Part shown: positions 37,801 to 50,366 of the stretch, piece after piece | Numbering within the stretch: position 1 is the first letter of the stretch | How the letters are laid out: every line of letters begins with the position of its first letter | Assembly: GCA_032719365.1 (NCBI GenBank) | Contig: CM064862.1 | Coordinates: 87,842,503 to 87,906,502 of the forward strand | DNA: 64,000 nucleotides | Reading direction: 5' to 3' | Source: Prinsepia uniflora | Taxonomy: Eukaryota > Streptophyta > Magnoliopsida > Rosales > Rosaceae | Notes under the pieces: generated by a model | Seen by the model: the letters and a program-made list of their open reading frames with translations, nothing else | What the model was told of the DNA's origin: nothing | Databases searched by the model: none | Program-made: the position numbers and the translations under genes

Positions 37801-38742
37801 AAGAGAAAAATGAATAAAGCGGTTGGGTGCGTTGTTTGCAGAAATAAGAGGAGGAGAAATTGTCTGGACTGTCCAAGTTACCGACTACCGACATAACCCT
37901 TATTCATATTTTCTTACTTTAATATTAAACTAATGTCTCAATTAACAATCAAGCGACAGGCAATAAGCTTTTTAATATCAAGACAATTTTGGTTTATTTA
38001 TTCTAATATCTCAAACTACCTAGATTTATTATATTAAATAAATGAAGAACTATCTAGCAGAGTTTTTAAAATATATTTTTTTAATAAACTTAAGAAATTT
38101 TTAAAGAAAAAATGACTCCAACAAAATTATTATATCATATTATATAATTTAAAATGTCGAAGTTTAAAGATTTTGAATCTTTAAATTTAATAAATAATAT
38201 AAGGAAAATTGAGATTCTTCGTCTCCACACAATTTAATTAATTTCATAAATAATTAAATTATAAATTAAAGATATTCAAATATTTCATTTGAAACAAATA
38301 AAATTGAACAGTACTGGAAGTAAGAAATCTTAAATTAGTTTGCTAAAATAATTTTCTAATTATAATTTAGTTAGAAATTCCGTTAAAAATATTCTAATTA
38401 TCCTATTTGGGTTTTTTTAGAAATTCATTTTAATTATTTGTATTTTAAAATAATATTATCTATATATTATCTTGATAATAAAAATGTATATTTTCAATTT
38501 CTTTATTAAATGAAGTAATTTTGTGCCATTGTCTTCATGACCTTTTGTAGTCTATTTTAAAAAATAGAAAACCTAAATACAATTATGAATAAAAAAATTA
38601 AAAATTACCTCTTACGACCTCGTAACGTGGGGAGATAAGGATCATTTGTCATTGCCATTAATTAATTTCTCAAAAATTAGTTTAGTAAGTAATTAAAATA
38701 TATGAGCATGGTGCTTTTCATCCCAACTTCCAAGCTTCTTCC
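37800..38742. other. AT-rich DNA upstream of the RING gene
   Basis: Probably the promoter region of the minus-strand RING gene. No coding sequence is seen and no element border was found before 38743. Confidence 0.45.
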
Positions 38743-39323
38743 TAGGGGTGGGCACGGTTCGGTATGGTACAAAATTGATCGATACCAGAACCATACCATT
38801 TAATTTTAATCGGTACGGTACGGTACGGTTCGGTATTCAATATTTTGAAAGTGAAACCAGATCGTACCGTACCAATTAAGTTCGGTACGGTTTCGGTATG
38901 GTTTCGGTTTTGAGCCAAAATTTTGTTTGTGATTATAAAGCAAGGAAAAGACTAAAGAAAAAACAAAACTACATTTATGAAGGACTTAAGTTTTCAAATA
39001 TGTATTGAAAAAGTTGCACTAAGTTGAAGATATCAACTCTTAGAAGCTAAATTAAGACATGTATGATCATATCAACTCTTGAAGAAGGCCTAATAAACCA
39101 ATAAGAAATAAATTTAATTATTAAAAAAAAATATTCTAATTCGGTACGGTATCGGTACGGGACGGTTTTTTAAAATATCGATACCGAAACCGTACCGAAT
39201 TATATCGGTACGGTTTCGGTACCGTACCAATCATACAACGGTTTTACTATTCGGTTTTTTTTCGGTATGGTTTGATCTGAAACGGTACAGTTTCGGTATT
39301 TTGGTTCCATGTGCCCAGCCCTA
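38743..39323. mobile_element. hAT-type MITE, 581 bp, with 8-bp target duplication
   Basis: The left end is TAGGGGTGGGCACGG and the right end is the complement of TAGGGCTGGGCACATGG, a classic hAT-type terminal inverted repeat. A perfect 8-bp target duplication, CTTCTTCC, flanks it at 38735-38742 and 39324-39331. Inside, GGTACGGT and CGGTTTCGGTA motifs recur in opposite orientation near the two ends. No transposase frame is present, so it moves only with help from an autonomous relative. Confidence 0.95.
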
Positions 39324-39331
39324 CTTCTTCC

Positions 39332-40724
39332 CCCACCTCCAAACAAAAGTGAGAGTCGTGGGAGGTGATTTCTTTTTCCTTTCCTTTTTTTTTCTTATCC
39401 ATAAAGTCCTTTTATTAAACGACTAGCCAAAAATAAAATATCAAGGACTAATTGTTTTTTATTCCAGAATGAAAACAATGAGCAATTAAAGTTGGGTTTA
39501 CCTTGCAATTATTGTATGGATGCGGTTATAACGTAATTTTTATTTTATTTTTATAAGCTACTGTTATAAACAGAAAGGGTGGATTATCTACCTAATGGAG
39601 TCGCCTAAAAGAAATAAAAATATAAAATTTGCAGCTGAATTTAAATATTGACAAGAGCTGGGGTAATTATGAAAAAAAATATTTCAAATCACGGGCCAAA
39701 TTGATATTTTCTTTTAATTTTAATGAATTCATTGGGTAGGTAGTTCCATGTAATCAATTCCGCAATCTTATACAATCATGTTGATGAAAATATGTATGTC
39801 TAAAAAAACTTACGTATTTTACTTTAAGAAATAAAGATGGATATTCGTTTGATGAAAATAAGTAAATATATAAATTATTGAGGGCTGGGGATAGCAGCCT
39901 TTTATACATTGTAATTGTATGCAGAGAAAGATCGAGGTCAAAGTCTGATGATTGAAAAAAAGGGAAGACACATGTCAAGATCTTATCATAATGGCAATGC
40001 CTGTCAAGCCAGTAGGCTTTGAGTTTTTGAATGACAACACTATGAACCACTTCAGCTTCATCATTTGACATGGATCCTCAAAATTTTACTACTTACTTAA
40101 CCGATTCAAAACAGTTTTTTTTTTTTTTAATTTCCTCTCATTTAAAAGAAAAGAAATGGAATAGAAGACATGCAAGTGGCGTACTGGAGTGGGCCTGCAG
40201 ACTGCAGTTCTGGCTGACCGCTTGCCTGTTTGGCCATAGAAAGATTGCAGGAGGCATGATGTAGCTGTTGTACTACCATTGATCTTTATTTTGCTTTTAG
40301 ACTTGCAAAGTATGGTGAGATTTGACTGGACGCATTGAGGATGCCACGAGATAGGATCATGGGGAGTTACCATGATCAATCGTCAATGAACGAGATTAAG
40401 AATAGGGTTTTACGTAGAATGTCATATTTGGTTTTTAATACAAATTAATTTTTTTTTTGATCCAGTAATACAAATTAATTAGGCTATTCAGTGAATCTGC
40501 GATTTTCAACATTATGAACTCAAGTGCTGCATTTCATCTAATTCAATTAAAGCTCGTTGATGCCAAAAATAAATTATTTTAGAATTGTTTCCCTGATTTT
40601 GGTTTGGTTCGAATCTTCTCATACGTGGGATGATGTACACTGAGAATGTAAGAGCAAAAAAATACTTGTGTGATGTCGGTTCAATAGTCTCCAATACTTA
40701 AGTCAGCTAAATAGGGAGAGCACT
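39332..40724. other. Intergenic DNA, no gene seen
   Basis: No recognisable coding sequence. The open frames of 60-105 residues have no family features. Confidence 0.5.
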
Positions 40725-40732
40725 GTAGTAAT

Positions 40733-41680
40733 CAGTGATGAAAATATCTACAATATCGCCGATATATCGGTCGATATGTCAGAAAATTTAGCCGGCGACA
40801 CGTAAGAGGAGAGGAACGAAATTGAGCGAAATATCGACATTTTTTCTTGTTTTAAACTCATCGATCTCCTTATTTCATTAAAATAATCGAGATATGGCCA
40901 AATTGCATGAAAATCGGACGTAAAACGATAGAGTTCCAGTCGGGTCATGCTGCGCGGGTCAAAAAACCCGAATCGCAGACCCGCGCGAGATAGGGGATGA
41001 CTGTTTTAAGTTAGTTAGTATACTTTATATATTACTAGGCTGCCTATATTTTCAATTCAGCTTGTGTAGCTCAGTTGGTTGTGGACTGTGCTTGCCCTTT
41101 ACTATTTTGCAGGCAACTTGGGTTCGACCCCAGGTACGAGCATGGGTGCTAATTTTCTTTTTCGTTTTTTCCTTATTATCTTTCAACTATATTTGTCATT
41201 TGTTTTTCAATTTTAAATATATTAATCCTTTCCAATTTTTGAATAAAAATTAACTCCTTTTTTTCATCATTTTTTTCCAATTTTATATATATTTAATCAT
41301 TTTATAATTTTTCTTCCATTCAAATTTTTTTATGCTTATTGTTATATTTTTAATTATATTAACATTCAATTATAGTAATTCACTTCAATTTATATTTATA
41401 TTTAAATTTTCATATTATTAGTTATCGGCAGAACTCTATGATATCATATTATTCATCATATATTTATTATATCATAGTCATTTTATAGTTTTTATTAGTC
41501 ATATATAACCATCATTAGGTACTTAAGTTTTTCACAATATTTCATTCCAAATTTCCAACTTTTAGACCAAATTTCTATCATTTTTGTTGACCGTAAACAA
41601 TATCAATATCGATATTTGCGGCGAGATATCCGTAAATTTGACTAGCGATATATCCGTCGATATCGATATTTTCATCATTG
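40733..41680. mobile_element. hAT-type non-autonomous element, 948 bp
   Basis: The left terminus CAGTGATGAAAATATC matches the complement of the right terminus, CAATGATGAAAATATCG. The flanks are 8-bp target duplications with one mismatch: GTAGTAAT at 40725-40732 and GCAGTAAT at 41681-41688. Subterminal blocks rich in ATATCGATATC-type motifs are inverted at both ends. It contains a tRNA-like sequence at 41060-41142 and no transposase. Confidence 0.88.
41060..41142 (+). ncRNA. tRNA-like sequence inside the hAT element
   Basis: A 7-bp acceptor-like stem (GCTTGTG with TACGAGC, two wobble pairs) brackets a good Pol III A box (TAGCTCAGTTGG, 41067-41078) and B box (GGTTCGACCCC, 41121-41131). The D stem pairs poorly and the middle is long, so no anticodon can be assigned. 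It may be a decayed tRNA, a tRNA with an intron or a SINE head. T-rich sequence follows downstream. Function is unknown. Confidence 0.5.
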
Positions 41681-41688
41681 GCAGTAAT

Positions 41689-42122
41689 TAGGCAGTGTAT
41701 GTTACATCTCATTCCAAAAAAATAAGAATTAGAAATTTGGGAATTTACCAAACTACCCTTAATCACCCCCGCACGGGCCTCGTTTGTGAGTTACTAACTT
41801 GATGTAACTTGTAATCCACTTTCTCTTAAGCCCAAAGAGTTGTTAAGACCCATTTTAGGGAAACCCAAAACCTATTTGGTTGTATTCATAAACCCACACC
41901 CATTTGTTCATTTAGAACACTCTGTTATAGCTCCATTTTCTCTAAAACACGACAACCACCGAGAACCCACACCAACGACCACAAGCTACTAGCATCAATT
42001 GTGTACTCTGACTCCAAGAACAAGGAGGACCGGACCACCACCTCCTCCTTTTTTCGCTGCAATTTTCCTCCCAATCATATCAAGAACCATGAAACTCACA
42101 GCGGCCAACCATGACCGCGAGC
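41689..42122. other. Unclassified sequence interrupted by LTR insertions
   Basis: Unique-looking DNA with a C/A-rich part at 41930-42060. An ATG at 42089 opens a frame which, if the solo LTR at 42128-45138 and one target-duplication copy are removed, continues through 45144-45275. No family was recognised. Confidence 0.35.
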
Positions 42123-42127
42123 CAGGA

Positions 42128-45100
42128 TGTAACGACCCGTCCCGAGAGTCGGGATTAGTAAAGTGATTAGTAACAGATTAGTAAGTCTAATTGGTGTTTA
42201 GTTGGTTACTTTTGGCCCGTTAGCGTAGAATGACGATTTTGCCCATGATTTGGGCAAATTGTTGACTTTTAGTTCGGGCGGTCAATTGGACATTGACCGA
42301 TGACTGTGACGTAGTTCGGGACGTCACGAGTAAATAGACAGGTGGCACGCCCGATTCCGACATCCGAGGAGGAAGTTATGATGTTCGGAAGGTTGAGGGC
42401 ATTACCGTAATTTGGTTAAAATAGGGGGAAAAGTTTACTTTTAGTACGATCGGATTTTTACATGTAGACCGAGGACCGTTAGGTAGATCTCGTCGTCCTG
42501 AGTTCAACGACAGGCGGCATGCCTTCATCGGACGTAGGACGAGTGAGATAGAGGTCTAGAACGGTGAAGGGTAAAACGGTAATTTTAACTCACAGGGGCA
42601 TTTTGGTCTTTTTGGTGCATTGGGAATTGGGCCAATCTGATAAGGCCAAGTGTGCAGGTGCAAGTGGATATTTGTGAGAGGGGCTCTAGGATTGTGACAT
42701 GTGGCAAGGGGCTAGAGGTTTCTACAAGTTTGCACGGTTCAAAATATTTGGGTGAGTCGTGGTTATGGCCGTGCAATCGAAGAAAACAGAGAGTGAGGTT
42801 GAAGGAGGAAATCGATCAGGTGAAGGGAGGTGTGAGATGTTGTGATCTGGTGAGTGAGAGTAGAGATTAAGTGAGAACTGTTGAGTGAGTTTGAGTGAGT
42901 TTGAGTGAGAGTTTCGTGAGGAAAACTGGTATGAGGAGAAGGTGAGTTCTCAGAAAAACAGAGAGGTGTTGAGGGAACTTGGTAGTGGTGTTGACGTGAG
43001 TTGATCAAATTGGACTCGAGGGGGAATTAGGACGACTCTATGAACTCCAGGGAACGCGGCGGCGAGCTCGGCGACGGTTGACAGGCATGTAATTTCTTCG
43101 ATCCTTTTCGATGCTCTGTTTTTCCGTAAAGTTCAAACGTTGAGTCGTGAAGGTAGGGGCTGAGTCAAGGTGTCTGGTAGGTTTTAACAAATCTTTTGGG
43201 CTAGGTTTCGGGTTAATCGGACGTCGTTTTAGGTTAGTTCTACGAGGGCGAAGGTTTAGGGTCTCGGTTAGTTACATTTAAAACCCGGAGAATTTCGTAG
43301 GAAATTAGGAGAACCTTCGTTAACGTGTTAATGACGTAGTATGGTGACTTGTGACAGGATCAGGAATCCCCGAGGCGGACGAGGAACGTGCGGAACGTAC
43401 GGGACGCGAGTGACGTACCCGGAAACTGTGAGTGGACCCCTTCTCTATAATTGAGCATGCATAACTGTTTTTCTATAATTGTTTTATGGTTTTTATATGT
43501 GATTTCATGGTCATTTGAATATGCTATGGTGGCAGCAAAGGAGTCGAACTGTGGGCGCCTTACTGCGATTCAAATGCCACTTGATGATTCTTTTGTTACT
43601 GAGTGCTTTTATGTACAGAAAGGAGTTTCTGGAGTCAAAAGGAGTCGAGAGAGCTACAAACCGATGCCCGCCATGGCTGGTGGCCGTGGAAACCCGAGAC
43701 TGGTAAGTTCACAAGTCAAAAATGGCACCTTAAGTTTTGCGGGTTTTTACTGAAATTGGTTGATTAGAGCAGCTTTTGGATGTTGTTAGGATGTTTTTGG
43801 GCTTGGTAGGAAGAACGGAGGTGGTCAGAGACAGGACAACAGAGAAGGGGAAACTTCATGGTTTGAAGATTAATCGGGAAGGTAATTTCTGGCCTTTGCT
43901 TTTCATGTTGAGATCGTGGGTTGATTAAGTAAGGTTGGACGCCCATTTAGCCTTCGTGTCATGCGTAGGTCAGACGGGAGCAGGGTTTAGTCCCTAATCC
44001 TGGGGGATTAGGGGTGGGCCCTGACACTATAACTGTTTTACTTAATTGCACGTTTTTCGAGAAATTACGTATTTAGCACGTTTTACGAGAAACGCTTAAT
44101 TTACGATTATGATGCCATGATTTCGGGATTTTGATCTATTCTTGATTTTCAATGATTATTAATGGATTTGAGACATGATTTGATGATCAAGGGTTTTCGG
44201 TTTAGAATTGGATTTCGGTAAGCAGAATTTGGTTTTAAAGTTGGAAAGTGGATTTCCGGATTTGGGTTCGGAATGACGGTTCTGGATGCCGGAAGGGCTT
44301 CGGGCCAGTGATTTCGGATTCGAGTTTGGATATGGATTTTGAATGGTTTTCAAACAGTTTTGGATTGGATTTGCTGGATCTGGTTATTGCGCTTAAAGAC
44401 CTGGATACTGTTTGACGGGGGACGGGCCCGGATTGGGTTTAAAGACCCGGATTGAGTTTAAAGACTAGGGAGTTTAAAGACTCGGATATAATGATATTTC
44501 CCCCGTAGGCCTGTTGAGTTTAAAGACTCGGATTATTGAGGCCTGGATTGAGTTTAAAGACTCGGGAGTTTAAAGACTCGGATAGGTCCAGCAGGTTTGA
44601 TCGGATAATGATGACTTGGATTTGTGTTTTATCGTACTGTTTTCATGATGCCTATTTGTGAATTATAAATGTTTTTATGATGATTACTATGTGATTTATA
44701 GCTGTGTTTACTTAATGGGTTATGCATGCATGTTTTCCAAACGGATGGCCAAACCCTGGTTTGTTTAAGAAATGGTTTTTGAAACTCTTATTCTTTATGG
44801 TCCACTCACACTTTCTGTTTTTAATTGCCCTCCAGGTCGTGGAGCTAGCGCGGAGGTTAACGTTGAGGCAGCATCAGAAGCATAGAGTACTCGAGAGTTT
44901 CCCGGAGTGTTTCCAGTTTTCCCGTTGCGTGTGTAATAACTCTGAGTAGGACTTCTGTCTTATCGTTGCGTACTATGCTCTGTATAACCGTTAGCTTTTG
45001 GTTGTGTTTTAAATTATCCTGCATCTGACAACGTAATTAAGGGTTTTTGTGGGTTCCTTTCGGTCTTTCGTTTTGGGTTGTTAGACGGGAGCAGGATTTA

Positions 45101-45138
45101 CCTCGGTTTTCGGGGTGGAACCGGGGTGGGTCCTGACA
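42128..45138 (+). mobile_element. Solo Gypsy LTR, 3.0 kb, carrying a smaller LTR insertion
   Basis: Starts TGTAACGACCCGTCCC and ends GGGTGGGTCCTGACA. The perfect target duplication CAGGA lies at 42123-42127 and 45139-45143. There is no coding domain inside. It is the same family as the minus-strand solo LTR 48302-53961 and the LTR beginning at 62916. Relative to those copies it has an extra segment of about 499 bp at 43528-44026. It contains GAGTTTAAAGACTC-type repeats at about 44430-44590. Confidence 0.93.
43528..44026 (+). mobile_element. Truncated LTR piece nested in the solo LTR
   Basis: In other copies of the family (for example 61090-61120 and the complement near 49420) the text runs directly from a GCTAT-like end into AACTGTTTTA. 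Here about 499 bp intervene, ending in GGGTGGGCCCTGACA, a typical LTR 3' end, followed by CTATAAC. The left edge does not begin with TGTAAC, so the inserted LTR has lost its 5' part. The middle resembles 63800-63950. Confidence 0.75.
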
Positions 45139-45143
45139 CAGGA

Positions 45144-45275
45144 TCACCAACTCCATGCGACATAGACCAGGACCCAACGACACTAACTGCCTCGCCTAAT
45201 GACTTCACAATCCTTGGTCGTGTTTTAAAGACTCGAGGACCATCGTGGCATAAAATGGGAGGGGTCGACCCGCTT
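45144..45275. other. Short unclassified segment between two LTRs
   Basis: This 132-bp piece separates the solo LTR target duplication (ending 45143) from the next LTR (45276). It stays open in the frame that continues from 42089-42127 (GSPTPCDIDQDPTT...). No family was recognised. Confidence 0.4.
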
Positions 45276-48257
45276 TGTAATGACCCGGACCTTCGGAAAA
45301 AGGAAAATTTGGAAATTTTGAAGAAAATGACGATTTTGCCCTTGAAATTAGGCGAACAGTTGACTTTTGGTTTGAGAGGTCAAACGAACTTTGACCGATG
45401 ACTGTGACGTAGTTTGGGACGTCACGAGTTCATAGACAGGTGACACGTCCGATTCCGGAATTCGAGGAGAAAGTTATGATGTTCGGAAGTTCAAGGGTAA
45501 TTCGGTAATTTAGTTAAAGGGGCAATTTGTTGACTTTTCAAACGACATGAATTTTTCACGTAATTCGAGGACCATTGGGTATGTCCCGAGATGCTAAATC
45601 CGTCGACAGGCGGCACGCGTCAATCGGAGTTCGGACGACCAAGTTATGGGCTTAGGAGTGCGAAGGGTATTTTGGTAAATTGCCAAAGCAGGGGGGAAAT
45701 GGTAATTGGACAATTGCAGAAGAAAGAGGACGGCGGTTGGGGTGATTTAGCCAGGGTTATGCCAGATAGTGACACTTGTCACTATGATGAAGCAATTAGT
45801 GGCAAAAGAGAATGTGTATAACGGTGGGAAACTTTAAACTAATTGTGGGTGTGTTTGAAATGAAAAACAGAGACAAAACGAAGACCCCAACTTAGTTTGA
45901 TCGACCTCCTCAACAACCTGCTGAGAGAAAATAAAGACTGGAAGGATTTTGAGAGGGAGAACAGAGAATTGAGATTGAGAAAAGAAGAAAAGTTATGGAA
46001 ATGGTGAAAGGAAAACTCAAAACCCGAAACTGGTCCTTGAGAGAGTGAGAATTCAATTGTGAGTTGTAAGCTAGCCCAAGGCAAATTAAGGTCAGATTGG
46101 GATTTCTGGGACCTTGAGTAGTCGAACCCAATCAAGAACGAAGGAATTCGGTGCTGTTTTGGCCGTGAACGGGAGTCCTCAACCCCTCAAAAATTCGAGG
46201 TGGAGTTCAGGTAATTTGAGGTAAGGAAGCTAGAAATTCATTTCAAAATAGTCTTTAGAATGAACCTACGATGCTCCCTAACTAATTAATTGAAGAAATT
46301 GTTGACTGTTAGGTGAACTGTTACGATGAACATCCATTAGACTTTGAATTCAATTGAACTGGTTTGAGGCCGTGACGATCAAAATTAATGTTACAGACCC
46401 TTAATTGAATTGGTTGTGATGCTATGTGATGGGTCAATTGAAGGAAACAATTTGAATTTGGCAGGAATTGAACCGGTCAACATGCGGGCTAACGGGTTGA
46501 AATTTTCAGGAAAATGGGTTACAGGGAAGACACTGTAGCAGCGCGTGAGCTTCGCGCGCAGCCACTCACGGCTGCGCGTGGGGGCGCTTGTGGCCGAATT
46601 TCGAGGTGAGTTCAACGTGAAACTTGTTCCTTTTAATATAACGAACATTTTGACACTAGTTTCGAGGAAATCAGATATCGTTTCGATGGTGTTCAGTGTA
46701 TCCGAAGTTTTCGTATACGTTTAAAATACGTATTTAAATCCCGAAAAAAATTGGGAAAAATTATATGAAGTAGATTGAAGTGTTAGTGACCCTCGATATT
46801 GATTTTAGACAGGGATTATGATTTCTGGAATTTACGAAAAAACGTGCAGTTCGGAAGCGAGTTGTTTGGACGGTGTGTGAGTGGACTTTGTTTTCTAAAA
46901 TTCAATGCATGTATAATCGTTTTCTATGCTTTATATTTACGATTTCTATGATTATGGTTCATGGTAATTACGATTTCCGTATTTATACATATTTCGATAT
47001 GCAATACGTAATTGCACGTATTTCGAGACTATGATTTCTCCTATGCTTTGATAATGGTTTAATGAATGATTTTATATGATTTGTGCGTATCATGTTTTGA
47101 TAATATTTTTATTATAATTGAAAGTATGATTTACGATGTTGGCACGTATTTCGAGATTATTACAGATTTGCACGTTTTATGAGATTTCGAGTATGTTGTA
47201 ATTTGACCATGGTTTTGGTGATTTGAATTTGGGATTTGAAATATGATTTGATTTCAAAGACTTAAAATGGATTTTGGAAAAGGTGATTTCGGGCTTGATG
47301 CCCAGTTCATAACAGTGGTTTTGATGAACGAGATTTCGGGTTTCAAAAACGTGAAAGTTGATTTCTGGATTTGGGTTCGGAATGGTTATTCCGGTGGCCG
47401 GCTTACAGAATGACGGTTCCGGATTCGGATTTGGAAATGATGGATATGATTGGATTTTTTACGATTTACAAATGATTTTGGGTTTAAAGACCCGAAAAAA
47501 GAAAAGAAAAACTGGTGGATCTGGTTTTGAGTTTAAAGACTCGGTTGATTGACGGGGGAGGGCCCTTGATTGATATGTTTTGAGTTTAAAGACTCGGTTA
47601 TTGTGATATCCCCCTAGGCCTATTGATTGTGTTTTGAGTTTAAAGACTCGTTGATATCCCTGGAATGCCTGATTATGCGCATGGTTTTGAGTTTAAAAAC
47701 TCGAGCGCACATGAGATCCAGCAGATTGATTGACTTGTGATTTACTGTTAATTTTCGATGTTTTCGGATGTGTTGGGAAATGGCCCGGTTTATATGGATT
47801 TATGGATTTTGGGCTATGTTCTTGTACTTGGATTTTGATTTATGATTTTGGGCTGAGGGCCCGAGTTTATGGGTTTCGGGCTAAGGCCCGAGGTTTGAGA
47901 AAAGGAAAATGATTTTGATTTTCATACACGGTTTTCTTATATTGGGAATGAAATGGATTACGAAATGATTTTCGAATGCATGCATTAGTTTTACGTGGAG
48001 GGTATAAATTTTCTTTCTGTAAGTAAGTTTTATAACTGATTTATTTTTGTCCACTCACACCTTTTGTGTTTTTATTGACCTTCCAGGTCGTGGTGCGATA
48101 ATCGAGGCTATTCGGGAGGTGGAGGCATGAATAGGCATGTGTACGGCTATCCCTTGTTTGGCAAGTGCTAAGGGTAATTTAGGAACTTCAGTTGACTTGT
48201 CAGATGGGAGCAGGACCCGGCACAGTTATCAATGTTCCTCAGAGGACGGTCCTGTCA
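45276..48257 (+). mobile_element. 5' LTR of a plus-strand Ty3/Gypsy element
   Basis: Starts TGTAATGACCCGGACC and ends GGACGGTCCTGTCA, 2982 bp, directly followed by a primer-binding site at 48261. This makes it a 5' LTR, not a solo LTR. It is a related but distinct family from 42128-45138. It has its own array of GAGTTTAAAGACTCGG-type repeats at about 47470-47705. The matching 3' LTR is not in the window; the LTR at 62916 has a different start. Confidence 0.9.
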
Positions 48258-48260
48258 ACT

Positions 48261-48272
48261 TGGTATCAGAGC
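48261..48272 (+). other. Primer-binding site (initiator tRNA-Met)
   Basis: TGGTATCAGAGC, 3 bp after the LTR end at 48257. It is the same primer class as in the element at 1455. About 24 bp further on the internal region is cut by the solo LTR at 48302. Confidence 0.92.
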
Positions 48273-50366
48273 ACTAGGTTACTGATTATGTTGCCACATC
48301 ATGTCAGAGCCCACCCCTAATCCCCCAGGATTAGGGACTAAACCCTGCTCCCATCTGACAACCCAAAAACGAAAGACCGGAACAACCTCACGAAAACCAC
48401 AAATTACACTGTCAAACGCAGGAGAATTTAAAACATCCCAGAGTCAGCAGTTATACAGAGCATAGTACCAACTTAAGGAAAACAAGTCGATATATAGAAT
48501 ATACGCACAACGGAAATCTTAAATCACTCCGGGGTTACTCTCGAGTATTCTATGCCTCCGACGCTGCCTCAACGTCAACCCCCGCGCTAGCTCCACGACC
48601 TGGAGGGCAATTAAAAACAGAAAAGTGTGAGTGGACCATAAATAAAAATAATAGTTTCCAAAAACCATTTCATAAGCAAACCAGGGTTTTAGCCCTCCGT
48701 TTTGAAAACATACATGCATAACCCATTAGTTGAAACCCATCATAAATCACATAAGGATCGTCATAAAAATAATTGCAGAATCATCATAAAACCAGTTATA
48801 GAAATCACGTCAGAAACATCATAAAACCACATCATAAAGTATAAATACCAAGCAATCCGATCAAACCTGCTAGACCTATCCGAGTCTTTAAACTCAATCC
48901 AGGCCTCAATAATATCCGAGTCTTTAAACTTCGAGTCTTTAAACTCAACAGGCCTACGGGAAATATCAATATATCCGAGTCTTTAAACTCAATCCGGGTC
49001 TTTAAACCCAATCCGGGCTCGTCCCCCGTCAATCACAATATCCGGGTCTTTAAACCCAATAATCAGATCCAGAAAATCCAATCCAAAACCATTAAAAACC
49101 AATTCGAAATCCATATCCAAACCCAAATCCGAAATCACTGGTCTGAAGCCCTTCCGGCATCCAGAACCGTCATTCCGAACCCAAATCCGGAATTGCACGT
49201 TTCAACTTTAAAACCAAATTCCGCTTTCCGAAATCCGATTCTAAAACCGAAACCTTGATCATCAAATCATGTATCAAAATCCACTTATAATCATTGAAAA
49301 TCACTTATCGTTTGAAATCCCAAAATCCCGGCATCATAATCAGAAAGCAAGTCTTTCTCGTAAAACGTGCCAAATACGTAATTGTTCGAAAAACGTGTAA
49401 TAATGTAAAACAGTTATAGCATAATCAAACAATCATGAAATCACATGTAAAACCATAAAACAATTATAGAAAAACAGTTACGCATGCTCAGTTATAAAGA
49501 AGGGGTCCACTCACAGATACCGGGGACGTCATTCCCGTCTCGTACGTCCCGTACGTTCCTCAGCCTCCTCGGGGATTCCCGATCCTGTCAACAGTCACCA
49601 AAATATGTCACTAACACGTCCACTAAGATTCTTCTAATTTTTCCCCAATTTTCCCGAACTTCTAAACATAACAAACCGAGACCCTAAACCTTCAACCTTG
49701 TCGAACTAACCTCAAACGACGTCCGATTAACCCAAAACCTATCCCAAAAGATCCGTTATAATTTAGACCAAAAACCTAGTTGACAGTTTCCCCAGAAACT
49801 GTCGCACGCGCCTCTACGCACCACCCAAAGTGGCTATGTGTGGGCCTCATGCGCCTGCACAGTCACTGTTCATCTTCAACCTCTCGACCCGTGCACTGTT
49901 CTGGACCGGCGTGGCCGGTTCTCCGCCGTCCGCCGTCCATTTTCCTCCCTTTTTCCATCATTATCTTCGTCCTCTACCCAGTAATCCATTCCCTTCATCC
50001 AAACACGACGACACGGCCTCTAACCCGTCGTCCCTAGCTCGAACCCGTAATCTCCCAAAACTCTGTTCTTCCTCCCAGCCACTCGTGTACTCCCCCGTCA
50101 CGGTGTCGACCTTAAAAAACTCCTAGGGACCTACTGAACTCACCAGACCTCACCAAACACCTCGACGCATCCCCTACCTTCACGACTATCGATTTGAATC
50201 TAAACGGCAAAACAGAGCAAGCAACAGAGTTTGAAGAAATTACCTGTGCTCAGGCCACCGCCGTGAGCTCTGCTGGGTCTGTTCGTCTCTCCTCCGTCCT
50301 CACAACGCCACCACGGGTCCAATTTGACGGTTTAGTCACGAAAAGTGCACAACCGTGCACGGTGGT

